From contig NZ_BSFL01000001.1 of NCBI RefSeq assembly GCF_027922325.1, forward strand, positions 124,001 to 188,000: DNA of 64,000 nt, read 5' to 3'. The position numbers and the translations under genes are program-made. Source of the DNA: Methylopila turkensis (GTDB lineage Bacteria > Pseudomonadota > Alphaproteobacteria > Rhizobiales > Methylopilaceae). A model generated the notes under the pieces. That model was not told the DNA's origin and did not search any database. It saw only the letters and a list, made by a program, of their open reading frames with translations. How positions within the stretch are numbered: the first letter of the stretch is position 1; each line of letters opens with the position of its first letter. Below are positions 1-8,214 of this stretch, piece by piece.

Positions 1-980
1 AGCGTCGCGAGCAGGCTCTCGGATGAGAAGCTCGACGACATGGCGTCGAGCCCGTCCTTCGGCGGCTCGGACCAGCGCACCTTGAGCGCCTCGACCGCCT
101 GGCGGGCGCGCCACCAGCTGTCGGCCGCGACCGCGACCGCGCTCGGCAGCCTGTGCACCGAATGCACGCCCGGCATCGCCTTCACCTCGGCCTCGTTGTC
201 GAGCGCTTCAGGTTCCGTGCCGAACACCGGCGCGTGGGTGACGGCGGCGTAGAGCATGCCGTCGACCTTCTGGTCGATGGCGTAGACCGCCTTTCCGGTC
301 GACTTGTCGCGCACGTCGAGCCGGGCGACCGGCTTGCGGATGTAGCGGAAGGTCGCCGGATCGCGGAGCGGGACCTCCTCCTTCGGCTGCAGCAGCAGCG
401 CCTCGCCGGCGAGCTCGCCGTAGCTCAGCGAGCGGCCGGAGGCGGCGTGCACGACCTTGCCGTCCTCCGTCGAAAGCTCGCCGTCCTGAACCTTGAGCCG
501 TCCGGCGGCGGCGCGGATCAGCATCTCGCGCGCGGTGGCGCCGAGGCGGCGCATGGCGGCGTAGCTCGACCGCGTCGAGAAGCTGCCGCCCGTCATCCGG
601 AGGCCGTTGACCAGCGCGTAGTCCGGGCCGGGCGGCGCGCATTCCACCTCGAAGCGCGCGGGATCGACGTCGAGCTCCTCGCCGACGATCTGAGCCATGG
701 CGGTGTTGATGCCCTGCCCGCCCTCGATGAAGGCGCTGAGCAGCTTCACCGAGCCGTCGGGGCGAAGTTCGAGGAAGGCGGGCACCCGCGTGCCGGGCTT
801 GGGCGCGATCGCCCCCGCCCCTTCGGCCTGCGCCAGGGCACGGCGATGGGGCAGCGCGACGGCCAGCACCAGCGCGCCGGAGGCGACGCCGAGGAAACGG
901 CGGCGAGAGAGGTTCGCGACGCCCTCGTCCGGCACCAGGGGCGTGGCGGACGAGACGTCGAGCGGCGAGAGATCGTTCAT
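1..980 (-). CDS. Molybdopterin-binding aldehyde/isoquinoline oxidoreductase large subunit (IorB-like), 5' part
   Basis: This is the N-terminal 326 residues of a xanthine-oxidase-family molybdenum subunit; the rest lies beyond position 1. A twin-arginine signal (S25-R-R-R-F-L-G followed by an Ala/Leu-rich stretch) predicts folded export to the periplasm. The segment GSVKLLSAFIEGGQGINTAMAQ and the following aldehyde-oxidase a/b-hammerhead region are typical of the IorB/AldH large subunit that binds Mo-cytosine dinucleotide. The gene lies 13 bp downstream of the 2Fe-2S subunit gene in one operon, the usual small-subunit/large-subunit arrangement. The substrate (aldehyde or N-heterocycle) cannot be told. 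Start chosen at the ATG at 980, which keeps the Tat motif about 25 residues in. Confidence 0.85.
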   Translation of the reverse strand, partial: MNDLSPLDVSSATPLVPDEGVANLSRRRFLGVASGALVLAVALPHRRALAQAEGAGAIAPKPGTRVPAFLELRPDGSVKLLSAFIEGGQGINTAMAQIVGEELDVDPARFEVECAPPGPDYALVNGLRMTGGSFSTRSSYAAMRRLGATAREMLIRAAAGRLKVQDGELSTEDGKVVHAASGRSLSYGELAGEALLLQPKEEVPLRDPATFRYIRKPVARLDVRDKSTGKAVYAIDQKVDGMLYAAVTHAPVFGTEPEALDNEAEVKAMPGVHSVHRLPSAVAVAADSWWRARQAVEALKVRWSEPPKDGLDAMSSSFSSESLLAT

Positions 981-993
981 CGAAGCCTCCCGA

Positions 994-1440
994 TCAGGCC
1001 GCGGCGCGCCGGACGGCGCTCGCGATGTGATTGTAGGTGCCGCAGCGGCAGAGGTTCGTCATCGCGTCGGCGATGTCCTGGTCGGAGGGCTTGGGCGTCT
1101 CCTTCAGCAGCGCGGTCGCGGCCATCACCTGTCCGGACTGGCAGTAGCCGCATTGCGGAACCTGCGCCTCGACCCAGGCCTCCACCACCTTGCGGCCGAC
1201 CTCGTCCTGCTCGATCGCCTCGATGGTCGTGACCTTGGAGTCGCCGACGGCCTCGACCGGGAACTGGCAGGAGCGCATCGCGGCGCCGTCCACGATGACC
1301 GTGCAGGCGCCGCATTGGGCGATGCCGCAGCCATACTTGGTGCCGGTCATGCCGAGCGTGTCGCGCAGCACCCAGAGCAGCGGCGTGCCGGCCTCGACAT
1401 CCGCCTGACGCTTCTCACCGTTGACGTCGATCTCGTACAT
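994..1440 (-). CDS. (2Fe-2S)-binding oxidoreductase small subunit (IorA-like)
   Basis: 148-residue two-domain iron-sulfur subunit. The plant-type ferredoxin domain has Cys38, Cys43, Cys46 and Cys58 (motif CGIAQCGAC), and the C-terminal helical domain has Cys97, Cys100, Cys131 and Cys133 (CGYC and CRC), the full set for two 2Fe-2S clusters. It passes electrons from the Mo site of the adjacent large subunit to an external acceptor. I prefer the ATG at 1440, with GGAGG seven bases upstream, over a GTG at 1452 that lies inside that ribosome binding site. No FAD subunit is nearby, as usual for the IorAB class. Confidence 0.88.
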   Translation of the reverse strand: MYEIDVNGEKRQADVEAGTPLLWVLRDTLGMTGTKYGCGIAQCGACTVIVDGAAMRSCQFPVEAVGDSKVTTIEAIEQDEVGRKVVEAWVEAQVPQCGYCQSGQVMAATALLKETPKPSDQDIADAMTNLCRCGTYNHIASAVRRAAA

Positions 1441-1582
1441 GGCTCCCTCCACCTGAGGATCAGATCGAAGGCGGAGGCGACGCCGGGAGGGACGGCCCTG
1501 ATTGAGCCCGCGCCCATGCCGACGTCCGCCGTGGCGCGCGCCTTCGCCGCTTTGGTTGACCGGCTCAGCTTAGAAGCGTAGC

Positions 1583-1604
1583 AAAATGACCCAAATGTCA
1601 TTTT
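1583..1604. promoter_or_regulatory. Inverted repeat between iorAB-like operon and glxA-like regulator
   Basis: A perfect 8-bp inverted repeat (AAAATGAC-CCAAAT-GTCATTTT) lies 17 bp before the regulator's ATG and about 140 bp upstream of the divergent oxidoreductase operon. Its position fits an operator that serves both promoters, with the AraC/GlxA protein as the likeliest ligand. It has no following T-tract on either strand that would make it a plain terminator, although the arms are themselves T-rich. Confidence 0.4.
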
Positions 1605-1620
1605 TCCGGCTTTTCGAGAC

Positions 1621-2565
1621 ATGACCCGCAGGATCGGCGTCGCCATTTTTCCGGGCTTTCAGGCCCTCGACCTCGCGGTCGGGACCGTGTTCGAGCTCGC
1701 CAACGAGGTCATGGGGGCGCCGGTCTACGCCATCGAAATCGTCTCGGAGCGCGGCGGCCTGGTCCGGAGCTCGTTCGGAGCGAAGGTGGACAGCCGGCCG
1801 TTCGGCGCGGCGGATTTCGACACCCTGTTCGTCTGCGGGACGAGCGCCGTGTTCGAGGACTCGCCCGGCCTCGTCGCCTTCGTGCGGCGCGCGGCGAAGG
1901 TCAGCCGCCGGGTGGCGGCGATCTGCACCGGGGCCTTCGTGGCGGCCGAAGCCGGCCTGCTGGACGGCCGGCGCGCGACCACGCACTGGGCCAAGGCGCG
2001 CGAGCTGCAGCGCCTCTTCCCCGCCGTACGGGTGGAGGAGGACCGCATCTTCATCGAGGACCACGGCGTCTGGACGTCCGCCGGCATGACCGCCTGCATC
2101 GATCTCGCGCTCGCGATCGTCGAGACGGACCTCGGCGCGGAGGTGGCGCGCGACATCGCCCGGCGCATGGTGATGTACCACCTGCGCACCGGCGGGCAGT
2201 CGCAGTATTCGGCGATGCTGGAGATGCGGCCGTCGTCCGACCGCATCCAGCGCGCGCTGGCCTTCGCGCGCGAAAACCTGCGGCTGGAGCTCTCCGTCGA
2301 GCGGCTGGCGGAGGCGGCGAATCTCAGCCCGCGTCAGTTCAGCCGGGCGTTCCGCGCGGAGACCGGTCAGTCCCCGGCCAAGGCGATCGAGACGCTGCGG
2401 GTGGAGGCGGCGCGACGCCTGATCGAGGAAGGCCGCCTGCCCAACGACGCGATCGCGCGCGAAACCGGCTTCGCCGACCCGGACCGCATGCGGCGCGCCT
2501 TCCTGCGAACGCTCGGCCAGCCTCCCCAGGCCGTCCGTCGCACCGCGCGCCTGGCGGCGGCGTAA
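1621..2565 (+). CDS. GlxA-family transcriptional regulator (DJ-1/PfpI plus AraC HTH)
   Basis: 314-residue two-domain regulator. Residues 1-190 are a DJ-1/PfpI-like amidotransferase fold, with Cys102 in the nucleophile-elbow motif AAICTGAF. Residues about 215-310 form an AraC double helix-turn-helix (SVERLAEAANLSPRQFSRAF and IARETGFADPDRMRRAFLR). Family members sense small metabolites and activate adjacent catabolic genes. It is divergent from the iorAB-like operon, so control of that oxidoreductase is the natural inference. No strong Shine-Dalgarno precedes the ATG. The N-terminal domain is probably a ligand sensor and not an enzyme. Confidence 0.85.
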   Translation: MTRRIGVAIFPGFQALDLAVGTVFELANEVMGAPVYAIEIVSERGGLVRSSFGAKVDSRPFGAADFDTLFVCGTSAVFEDSPGLVAFVRRAAKVSRRVAAICTGAFVAAEAGLLDGRRATTHWAKARELQRLFPAVRVEEDRIFIEDHGVWTSAGMTACIDLALAIVETDLGAEVARDIARRMVMYHLRTGGQSQYSAMLEMRPSSDRIQRALAFARENLRLELSVERLAEAANLSPRQFSRAFRAETGQSPAKAIETLRVEAARRLIEEGRLPNDAIARETGFADPDRMRRAFLRTLGQPPQAVRRTARLAAA

Positions 2566-2637
2566 GCGGTCGCAACGGGGACGCCTCGGCGCTCCGTCGT
2601 CGGCCGGCGGTGGAAAAACGCCCCTTCAAAACGCAAG

Positions 2638-2661
2638 AAGCCCGCCTCCAGAGGCGGGCTT
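2638..2661 (-). terminator. Rho-independent terminator of the 52-residue ORF
   Basis: A perfect hairpin (AAGCCCGCCT / AGGCGGGCTT with a short loop) begins 21 bp after the stop of the small minus-strand gene and is followed on that strand by a T-rich CGTTTT stretch. On the plus strand the hairpin has no T-tract, so it serves the minus-strand transcript. Confidence 0.7.
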
Positions 2662-2682
2662 CGCGAGTTCGGGCGGTCGCGG

Positions 2683-2841
2683 TCAGCCGATCATCTCGAT
2701 GATGATGTCGCGCATTTCCGCGCGTGAGATCGCGCTCGGTTCGGGCTTCCAGGCGCTGGTCGTGCTCGGGGTCGGCGACCTGCGGATCGGGTGGGGCGCC
2801 GGCCGCGCTTCCGCGGGCCGGGCTGTGGCGTGATGCTTCAT
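2683..2841 (-). CDS. Small hypothetical protein (52 aa)
   Basis: A 52-residue protein starting MKHHATARPAEARP and ending SRAEMRDIIIEMIG. The ATG has a good ribosome binding site (AAGGA, eight bases upstream) and the gene is followed at once by a hairpin terminator, so it looks like a real single-gene transcript. The acidic/hydrophobic C-terminal helix after a Pro/Ala-rich head recalls small conserved Rhizobiales proteins ending in a (S/T)R-x-E-(M/I)R-x-I-(V/I)I-(D/E)-x-IG pattern, from memory only. Function unknown. Confidence 0.6.
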   Translation of the reverse strand: MKHHATARPAEARPAPHPIRRSPTPSTTSAWKPEPSAISRAEMRDIIIEMIG

Positions 2842-3346
2842 GATGTCCTTGCGGCCTCGCGGGTCTTCGCCGTCGCAGAGACAGCGGCGCGTGAGCCGTC
2901 GATGTAAAAAAGTGTCGGGAGCCGGAGACCCGCGGCGCGCTCCATGCAGGCGCCGCCGCGACCATCCGGTGATGCTGATATAGGCGATCATCAAGGCCGT
3001 GTGAAGGCCCGGCGCGAGGCGGCGACGCCGCGCCGCCTATCGCCGACAGGTCGACGACGCGGCCGGTCGCCTTCATCGCCGCGATCCTGACGCACATCGC
3101 GACGTCGACCGGCGGAGAGCATGGCAGTCCGACCGAGGGATGATGCGCGACCGCTCCCGCTCACGAGCACGTGACCTTGAGTATCCGCATGATCGTCATC
3201 GTTCTCGCGTGTCAGTGGTCGAACATCAGGATCGATGATCAAAGCAAATCATGAATGATCGTTCATATCGAGGCCCCCGAACTTTCGTCTTTGATCGCCC
3301 CCGCAAATCAACGCGAACTTCGAGCGTCTTTCCAGGAGTATTCGAA
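2842..3346. other. Non-coding stretch before the Spy-like gene
   Basis: About 500 bp without a convincing gene. Open frames here have biased composition and no ribosome binding sites. It must hold the promoter of the small minus-strand gene and that of the Spy-like gene. A near-palindrome ATGAATGATCGTTCAT at 3251-3266 (two mismatched positions) sits 80 bp before the TTG start of the latter and is a possible operator. Confidence 0.4.
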
Positions 3347-3988
3347 TTGCGCAAAACTGCTCTCGCTATCGCATTCGTCACCGCGTCGGCCGCCGCAACC
3401 AGCGTGTTCGCGCTGAACACGGCGTCGCAGGCGCAGCCCGCGCCGGCGCAAAGCGCCCAGGTCCAGCCGCCGGCGCCGCATCAGGCGGAACGGGACGGCA
3501 GGGGCGAGCGCCACGCCCATGGTCCTCGTCACGGCCACGGACCCATGCACAAGGCGCATAAGAAGGCGGACCGCCTCGCCCTCAAGCTCGCCGGCCGGCT
3601 CGCCGCCGCGGAGGTCGCGATCGGAGTCCGCGGCGACCAGCTCGACACCTGGCGCGCCTTCACGGCGGCTGCGGTCGACTTCGTCAAGCCGCCGCGTCCC
3701 GCCAGCCCGCGTCCCGGCCCGGACGGCGGCGAGCGGGGTCCCGACCGTCCCCGCGGCGTGCTCGACTTCGCCGACCGCATGGCCGACCGGACCATCGAAC
3801 GCGCCGAGAAGGCCAGGACGCTGAAGGCGGCCACCGAGGCCCTGCGCCAGAAGCTGACCCCGGAGCAGATCGCCCAGCTCGACAGCATGCCGCTCGGCCC
3901 GCGCCATGGCGGCGAGCGCGGCCGGCACGGTCCCGATCGTCATGGCCCCCATGGCGGCCCGCACGGCGATCGCCACGGCCCGCGCTGA
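3347..3988 (+). CDS. His-rich Spy/CpxP-like (LTXXQ motif) periplasmic protein
   Basis: 213 residues if translation starts at the TTG at 3347, which has AGGAG eight bases upstream and puts a standard signal peptide (LRKTALAIAFVTASAAATSVFAL) at the N-terminus; an in-frame ATG at 3251 would bury that signal. The mature protein has a His-rich head (ERHAHGPRHGHGPMHKAHKK), a helical middle ending in LTPEQIAQLDSM, the LTxxQ motif of the Spy/CpxP/ZraP group, and a second His/Gly-rich tail. Relatives are periplasmic chaperones or metal-responsive stress proteins. The two His clusters suggest divalent metal binding, an inference. It stands alone. Confidence 0.75.
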   Translation: MRKTALAIAFVTASAAATSVFALNTASQAQPAPAQSAQVQPPAPHQAERDGRGERHAHGPRHGHGPMHKAHKKADRLALKLAGRLAAAEVAIGVRGDQLDTWRAFTAAAVDFVKPPRPASPRPGPDGGERGPDRPRGVLDFADRMADRTIERAEKARTLKAATEALRQKLTPEQIAQLDSMPLGPRHGGERGRHGPDRHGPHGGPHGDRHGPR

Positions 3989-4145
3989 CGGAGAAGCGCA
4001 GGGAGGCGACCGATCGCCTCCCTGCGCGCTTCGACAGAGGTTAAGATCCCGATCCCAACGAGGCGCCGCCGCGGATGATCGCAGTTCGCGCCGGCGTGAC
4101 TTCGAACGCGGCGCTTGCCGGCCGCTCTCGGGTGAGGATCAGGAC

Positions 4146-5141
4146 ATGGCTGAGATCACGTTGAACCGCAGAAAGATCATCCTGACGGCCGCGACGGCGG
4201 CGACGGGACTGGTTTTCCCGACCGGCGTCGCTCTTGCGCAGCAGGCTCCCGCCGCCTCGCCACCCGCCGAGGCCGGGAACGCCGGTCATTACCGCTTTCG
4301 CGTCGGCGACATGACGGCGACGGTGCTGAGCGACGGACTGATCGGCGGGCCGCCGCGGGTCTACGCCAGTGACGCGCCGGAGGCGGAGCTTCAGGAGGTT
4401 TTGCGGCGCGCCTTCCTGCCGACCGACCGGCTGACGCTCAACCTGAACACGCTGCTCCTCGAGACCAACGGACGGCGGATCCTGCTCGAAGCCGGGGCCG
4501 GGCAGACCATGGGGCCTCAGGGCGGCCGCGTCTTCCGGAACCTGGCCGCCCTCGGCCTGTCGCCCGACGACATCGACATCGTGGTCGTCTCGCACACCCA
4601 TCCCGACCATGTCGGGAACCTCCGCGCCGCGGACGGCGGCAGAATGTTCCCGCGGGCCACGGTGTTCGCGCCTCGGGCCGACTGGGACTTCTTCGTCCGC
4701 ACCGACCCCGACCTCTCCTACATGCCGGTCCCCGCGGAGTTCCGCCGCAATTTCGCGGCCGCCATCAAGCGGAGCGTCGAGCCGGTCGCCGACGGGATCG
4801 AACTGTATGAGCCCGGCGCGGAGATCGTCCCGGGACTGTCCACCCTGCCGGCCGCCGGCCACACCCCCGGCATGGCGAACTTCCTCGTTCAGTCCGGGAG
4901 CGATCAGCTCCTGCTGACGGCCGATCTCGCCTATCACCCAATCGTCAATGTCGACCGGCCGTGGAAGCCTGGGCCGGATCGCGACAAGGACGCCGCGCTC
5001 GTCTCCCGCCGCCGCATCTTCGACATGGCCGCGGCGGACCGGCTGCTTGTCCTCGGCTTCCACTATCCGTTCCCAGGCCTCGGGCGCATGCTGAAGACGG
5101 ATGTCGGCTACACCTGGGTCCCGCTCGGCTGGCAGTTCTGA
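4146..5141 (+). CDS. Exported MBL-fold metallohydrolase
   Basis: 331-residue metallo-beta-lactamase-fold protein with the zinc motif H150-T-H152-P-D154-H155-V-G, later GHTPGM and a C-terminal FHYPFPG histidine, enough for a binuclear site. The N-terminus (LNRRKIILTAATAATGLVFPTGVALAQ) looks like a Tat or Sec signal with two arginines, so the enzyme is probably periplasmic. I start at the ATG at 4146 because the longer upstream frame shows no ribosome binding site and would bury the signal. Families with this layout include quorum-quenching lactonases and the broad glyoxalase-II-like group; the substrate is unknown. Confidence 0.8.
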   Translation: MAEITLNRRKIILTAATAATGLVFPTGVALAQQAPAASPPAEAGNAGHYRFRVGDMTATVLSDGLIGGPPRVYASDAPEAELQEVLRRAFLPTDRLTLNLNTLLLETNGRRILLEAGAGQTMGPQGGRVFRNLAALGLSPDDIDIVVVSHTHPDHVGNLRAADGGRMFPRATVFAPRADWDFFVRTDPDLSYMPVPAEFRRNFAAAIKRSVEPVADGIELYEPGAEIVPGLSTLPAAGHTPGMANFLVQSGSDQLLLTADLAYHPIVNVDRPWKPGPDRDKDAALVSRRRIFDMAAADRLLVLGFHYPFPGLGRMLKTDVGYTWVPLGWQF

Positions 5142-5221
5142 TCCGTTCGAGCACGTAAGCCGGCAGAGGCCGCCGCGATCAGGCGTCGGCGGCCGACGCG
5201 CATTGTGAGGATCCGCGACCG

Positions 5222-6547
5222 ATGGCGACGCGACAGTTGAAGCTCGGGGCCTTCATGCGTCCGGTGAGCCTGCACACCGGCGCGTGGCGCTATCCCGGCT
5301 CCTGGCCCGACGCGAACTTCAACTTCGGCCACATGAAGCGCTTCGCGCAGCGGCTCGAGGAGGCGACGTTCGACGCCTTCTTCATGGCCGACCATCTCGC
5401 GGTGCTGAACATGCCGCCGGACGCGCTCAAGCGCAGCCACACGGTGACCTCGTTCGAGCCCTTCACGCTGCTGTCGGCGCTCGCCGCGGTGACCGAGCGC
5501 ATCGGCCTCGTCGCGACCGGCTCCACCACCTTCGACCTGCCCTACCACGTCGCCCGGCGCTTCGCCTCGCTCGACCACATCTCGGACGGCCGGGCGGGCT
5601 GGAACGTGGTGACCACCTCCAATCCGGACGCGGCGCTCAACTTCGGGCTCGAGGAGCACATGGAGCACGACGCCCGCTACGTCCGGGCGCGGGAGTTCTA
5701 CGACGTCGTCGTCGGGCTCTGGGATTCCTTCGCCGACGACGCCTTCGTGCGCGACGTCGAGGCCGGCGTCTATGTGAACCCCGACCGGATGCGCCGGCTC
5801 GACCACAAGGGCCCGCACTTCTCGGTGCGCGGCCCGCTCAACATCGCGCGCTCGCCGCAGGGACGTCCGGTCGTGGTGCAGGCGGGCGCGTCGGAGCCCG
5901 GACGCCAGCTCGCCGCCGAGACCGCCGACGCCGTGTTCTGCGCGCCGACGAAGCTCGGCGAGGCGCAGGCGTTCTACGCCGACGTCAAGCGCCGGGCGGC
6001 CGTCGCGGGACGCGATCCGGACCACGTCAAGATTCTGCCCGGCGCCTTCATCGTCGTCGGCGACAGCGTCGACGAGGCGCGGGCGAAACGCGCGACGCTC
6101 GACTCCCTGGTTCATGTGGACAGCGGCTTCGGCTCGCTCTCCACCATGCTCGGCCACGACGTCTCCGGCTTCGACCCCGACGCGCCGCTTCCTGAACTGC
6201 CGCCGACCAACGCCAGCCGCAGCAGCCAGGACAAGATCATGGGCTTCGCGCGCCGGGAGAACCTGACGGTGCGGCAGCTCGCGCAGCGCGTCGGCGGCTA
6301 TTCCGGGCTCGCCTTCGTGGGCACGCCCGAAACGGTCGCCGACCAGATGCAGGAATGGCTGGAAGCCGAAGGCTGCGACGGCTTCAACGTCATGTTCCCC
6401 TACCTGCCGCAGGGGCTCGACGACGTCGTCGATCGCGTGGTCCCGGAACTCAGGCGGCGTGGAATCTTCCGCACGGCCTACGAGGGCCGCACCCTGCGGG
6501 AGCATCTCGGCCTGCCGCGGCCGGAGAACCGCTTCTTCCCGGACTGA
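5222..6547 (+). CDS. LLM-class flavin-dependent monooxygenase (NtaA/SnaA/DszA family)
   Basis: 441 residues, the usual length for the NtaA/SnaA/SoxA(DszA) monooxygenases that use reduced FMN from a separate reductase. Typical segments are FDAFFMADHLAVL near residue 55, GWNVVTTSNPDAALNFG near 135, the RSPQGRPVVVQAGASEPGR phosphate-binding loop near 215 and the C-terminal GCDGFNVMFPYLPQGLDDVVDRVVPELRRRGIFR. Family members oxidise nitrilotriacetate, dibenzothiophene sulfone, alkanesulfonates and related xenobiotics; no flavin reductase or transporter is adjacent, so the substrate is open. It ends seven bases before the convergent selO gene. Confidence 0.88.
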   Translation: MATRQLKLGAFMRPVSLHTGAWRYPGSWPDANFNFGHMKRFAQRLEEATFDAFFMADHLAVLNMPPDALKRSHTVTSFEPFTLLSALAAVTERIGLVATGSTTFDLPYHVARRFASLDHISDGRAGWNVVTTSNPDAALNFGLEEHMEHDARYVRAREFYDVVVGLWDSFADDAFVRDVEAGVYVNPDRMRRLDHKGPHFSVRGPLNIARSPQGRPVVVQAGASEPGRQLAAETADAVFCAPTKLGEAQAFYADVKRRAAVAGRDPDHVKILPGAFIVVGDSVDEARAKRATLDSLVHVDSGFGSLSTMLGHDVSGFDPDAPLPELPPTNASRSSQDKIMGFARRENLTVRQLAQRVGGYSGLAFVGTPETVADQMQEWLEAEGCDGFNVMFPYLPQGLDDVVDRVVPELRRRGIFRTAYEGRTLREHLGLPRPENRFFPD

Positions 6548-6553
6548 GCCGCC

Positions 6554-8029
6554 TCACGTGCCGCAGAAAGTGCGGTAGGGCCCGGCGTCCTTCGGCGGCG
6601 GCGCGGCGTAGACGCTGTCGTCGGCCGAGCGCGCGTAGGGGGCGGCGAGGGCCGCCGCGAGGGCCTCGAACGGCGCGAAGTCGTCGTCCTCGACCGCGGC
6701 CTGCAGCGCGGCCTCCACATTGTGGTTGCGCGGGATGATCGCGGGATTGACCCGCTCCATGCTCTCCCGCCGGGCGGCCCCGTCGCCCGGCTCCTGGCCG
6801 AGCCGCGCCACGTAGCGGACCGCCCACTCGTCGAAGAGCGCCGGCTCGTCGAACAGGTCGCGCGGGCCCGCCTGCGCGTCGCCGCCCGCGACGGCCGCGA
6901 GCCGGCGGAAGGTCAGCGTGTGGTCGGCCCGGCCCTCGGCCATGCGGTCGAGCAGCTCCTGCACGAGCCCGCCGTCGTCCTCGCGGTCGCCGGTCAGGCC
7001 GAGCTTGCGGCGGTAGCCGTCGAGCCGCGCCGTTTCGAAGGCGGGCGCGAAGGCGCTGAGCGCCAGGGTGACCTGAGCGATGGCGGCGTCCTGGTCCTCC
7101 GACAGCAGCGGCAGCAGGCACTCCGCCAGCCGCGCCAGGTTCCACTGCGCGATGCCGGGCTGGTTCGCGAAAGCGTAGCGCCCGTGCTGGTCGATCGAGC
7201 TGAACACGGCGCGCGGATCGTAGGCGTCGAGGAACGCGCAGGGGCCGTAGTCGATCGTCTCGCCGGCGATCGAGCAGTTGTCGGTGTTCATGACGCCGTG
7301 GACGAAGCCCACATGCATCCACTGCGCGACCAGCGACGCCTGCCGCGCGACCACCCGCTCGTACATGGCGAGCGCGCGGTCGGGACGATCGGCGGCCTCC
7401 GGATAATGGCGCGCGATCACATGGTCGACGAGGTCCTTCAGCGCGGCGACGTTCCCGCGCGCGGCGAAGAACTGGAAGGTGCCGACCCGGATGTGGCTCG
7501 AGGCTACGCGCGTCAGCACCGCGCCGGGCAGCGGTCGCTCGCGCAGCACCGCCTCGCCCGTCGTGGCGGCGGCGAGCGCGCGCGTGGTCGGCACGCCGAG
7601 CGCGGCCATCGCCTCGCTGACGAGATATTCGCGCAGCACCGGACCGAGCGCGGCGCGACCGTCGCCGCGCCGGGAGAACGGCGTCAGCCCGGCGCCCTTG
7701 AGCTGGATGTCGCGGCGGGCTCCGGCGTGGTCCACCACCTCGCCCAGCAGGATGGCGCGCCCGTCGCCGAGCTGCGGAACGAACTGGCCGAACTGATGCC
7801 CGGCATAGGCGGTCGCGATCGGCTCGGAGCCGGGGGCGACCACGTTGCCGGCGAAGACCGCCGCCCCCTCGGCCGCCGCCAGCGCCGCGGCGTCGAGCCC
7901 GAGCTCGGCCGCGAGCGGCCGGTTGAACGCCACCAGACGGGGCGAGGCCACCGGCGTCGGCGGCGTGGGGCGGTGGAACGCCTCGGGCAGACGGGCGTAG
8001 CTGTTGTCGAAGGGTATGAGCATCGTCAC
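6554..8029 (-). CDS. selO: Protein adenylyltransferase SelO (YdiU/UPF0061)
   Basis: 491-residue pseudokinase-fold enzyme that transfers AMP from ATP to Ser/Thr/Tyr of target proteins. Hallmarks are GHQFGQFVPQLGDGRAILLGEV (flipped nucleotide-binding loop), LKGAGLTPFSRRGDGRAAL and the catalytic/metal stretch HGVMNTDNCSIAGETIDYGP. The C-terminus ends YRTFCGT, so a Cys stands where some eukaryotic members have selenocysteine; redox regulation through this Cys is known for the family. Single gene, convergent with the LLM monooxygenase. Confidence 0.93.
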   Translation of the reverse strand: MTMLIPFDNSYARLPEAFHRPTPPTPVASPRLVAFNRPLAAELGLDAAALAAAEGAAVFAGNVVAPGSEPIATAYAGHQFGQFVPQLGDGRAILLGEVVDHAGARRDIQLKGAGLTPFSRRGDGRAALGPVLREYLVSEAMAALGVPTTRALAAATTGEAVLRERPLPGAVLTRVASSHIRVGTFQFFAARGNVAALKDLVDHVIARHYPEAADRPDRALAMYERVVARQASLVAQWMHVGFVHGVMNTDNCSIAGETIDYGPCAFLDAYDPRAVFSSIDQHGRYAFANQPGIAQWNLARLAECLLPLLSEDQDAAIAQVTLALSAFAPAFETARLDGYRRKLGLTGDREDDGGLVQELLDRMAEGRADHTLTFRRLAAVAGGDAQAGPRDLFDEPALFDEWAVRYVARLGQEPGDGAARRESMERVNPAIIPRNHNVEAALQAAVEDDDFAPFEALAAALAAPYARSADDSVYAAPPPKDAGPYRTFCGT

Positions 8030-8214
8030 GTCGCCGGATCGCTCCTCAACCGCTGCGGCGTCGCCGCCGCCTCCCCCCGCTATATGGGCGCGAGGCGCGC
8101 CGACGGAAGCGCCCCCTCCCCGGCCTTGACGCCGCGACGGGGCGCGGGCGACGGTCCGGCCCCCTCCGAAGCGCGCCGCCGCCGCGCGTCCTGCCGCCCC
8201 TCATGGAACGACCG

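Noticed and set aside
2991-3242. Possible minus-strand 83-residue gene
   Set aside because: Arg/Asp-rich composition without ribosome binding site or conserved pattern; best treated as non-coding.
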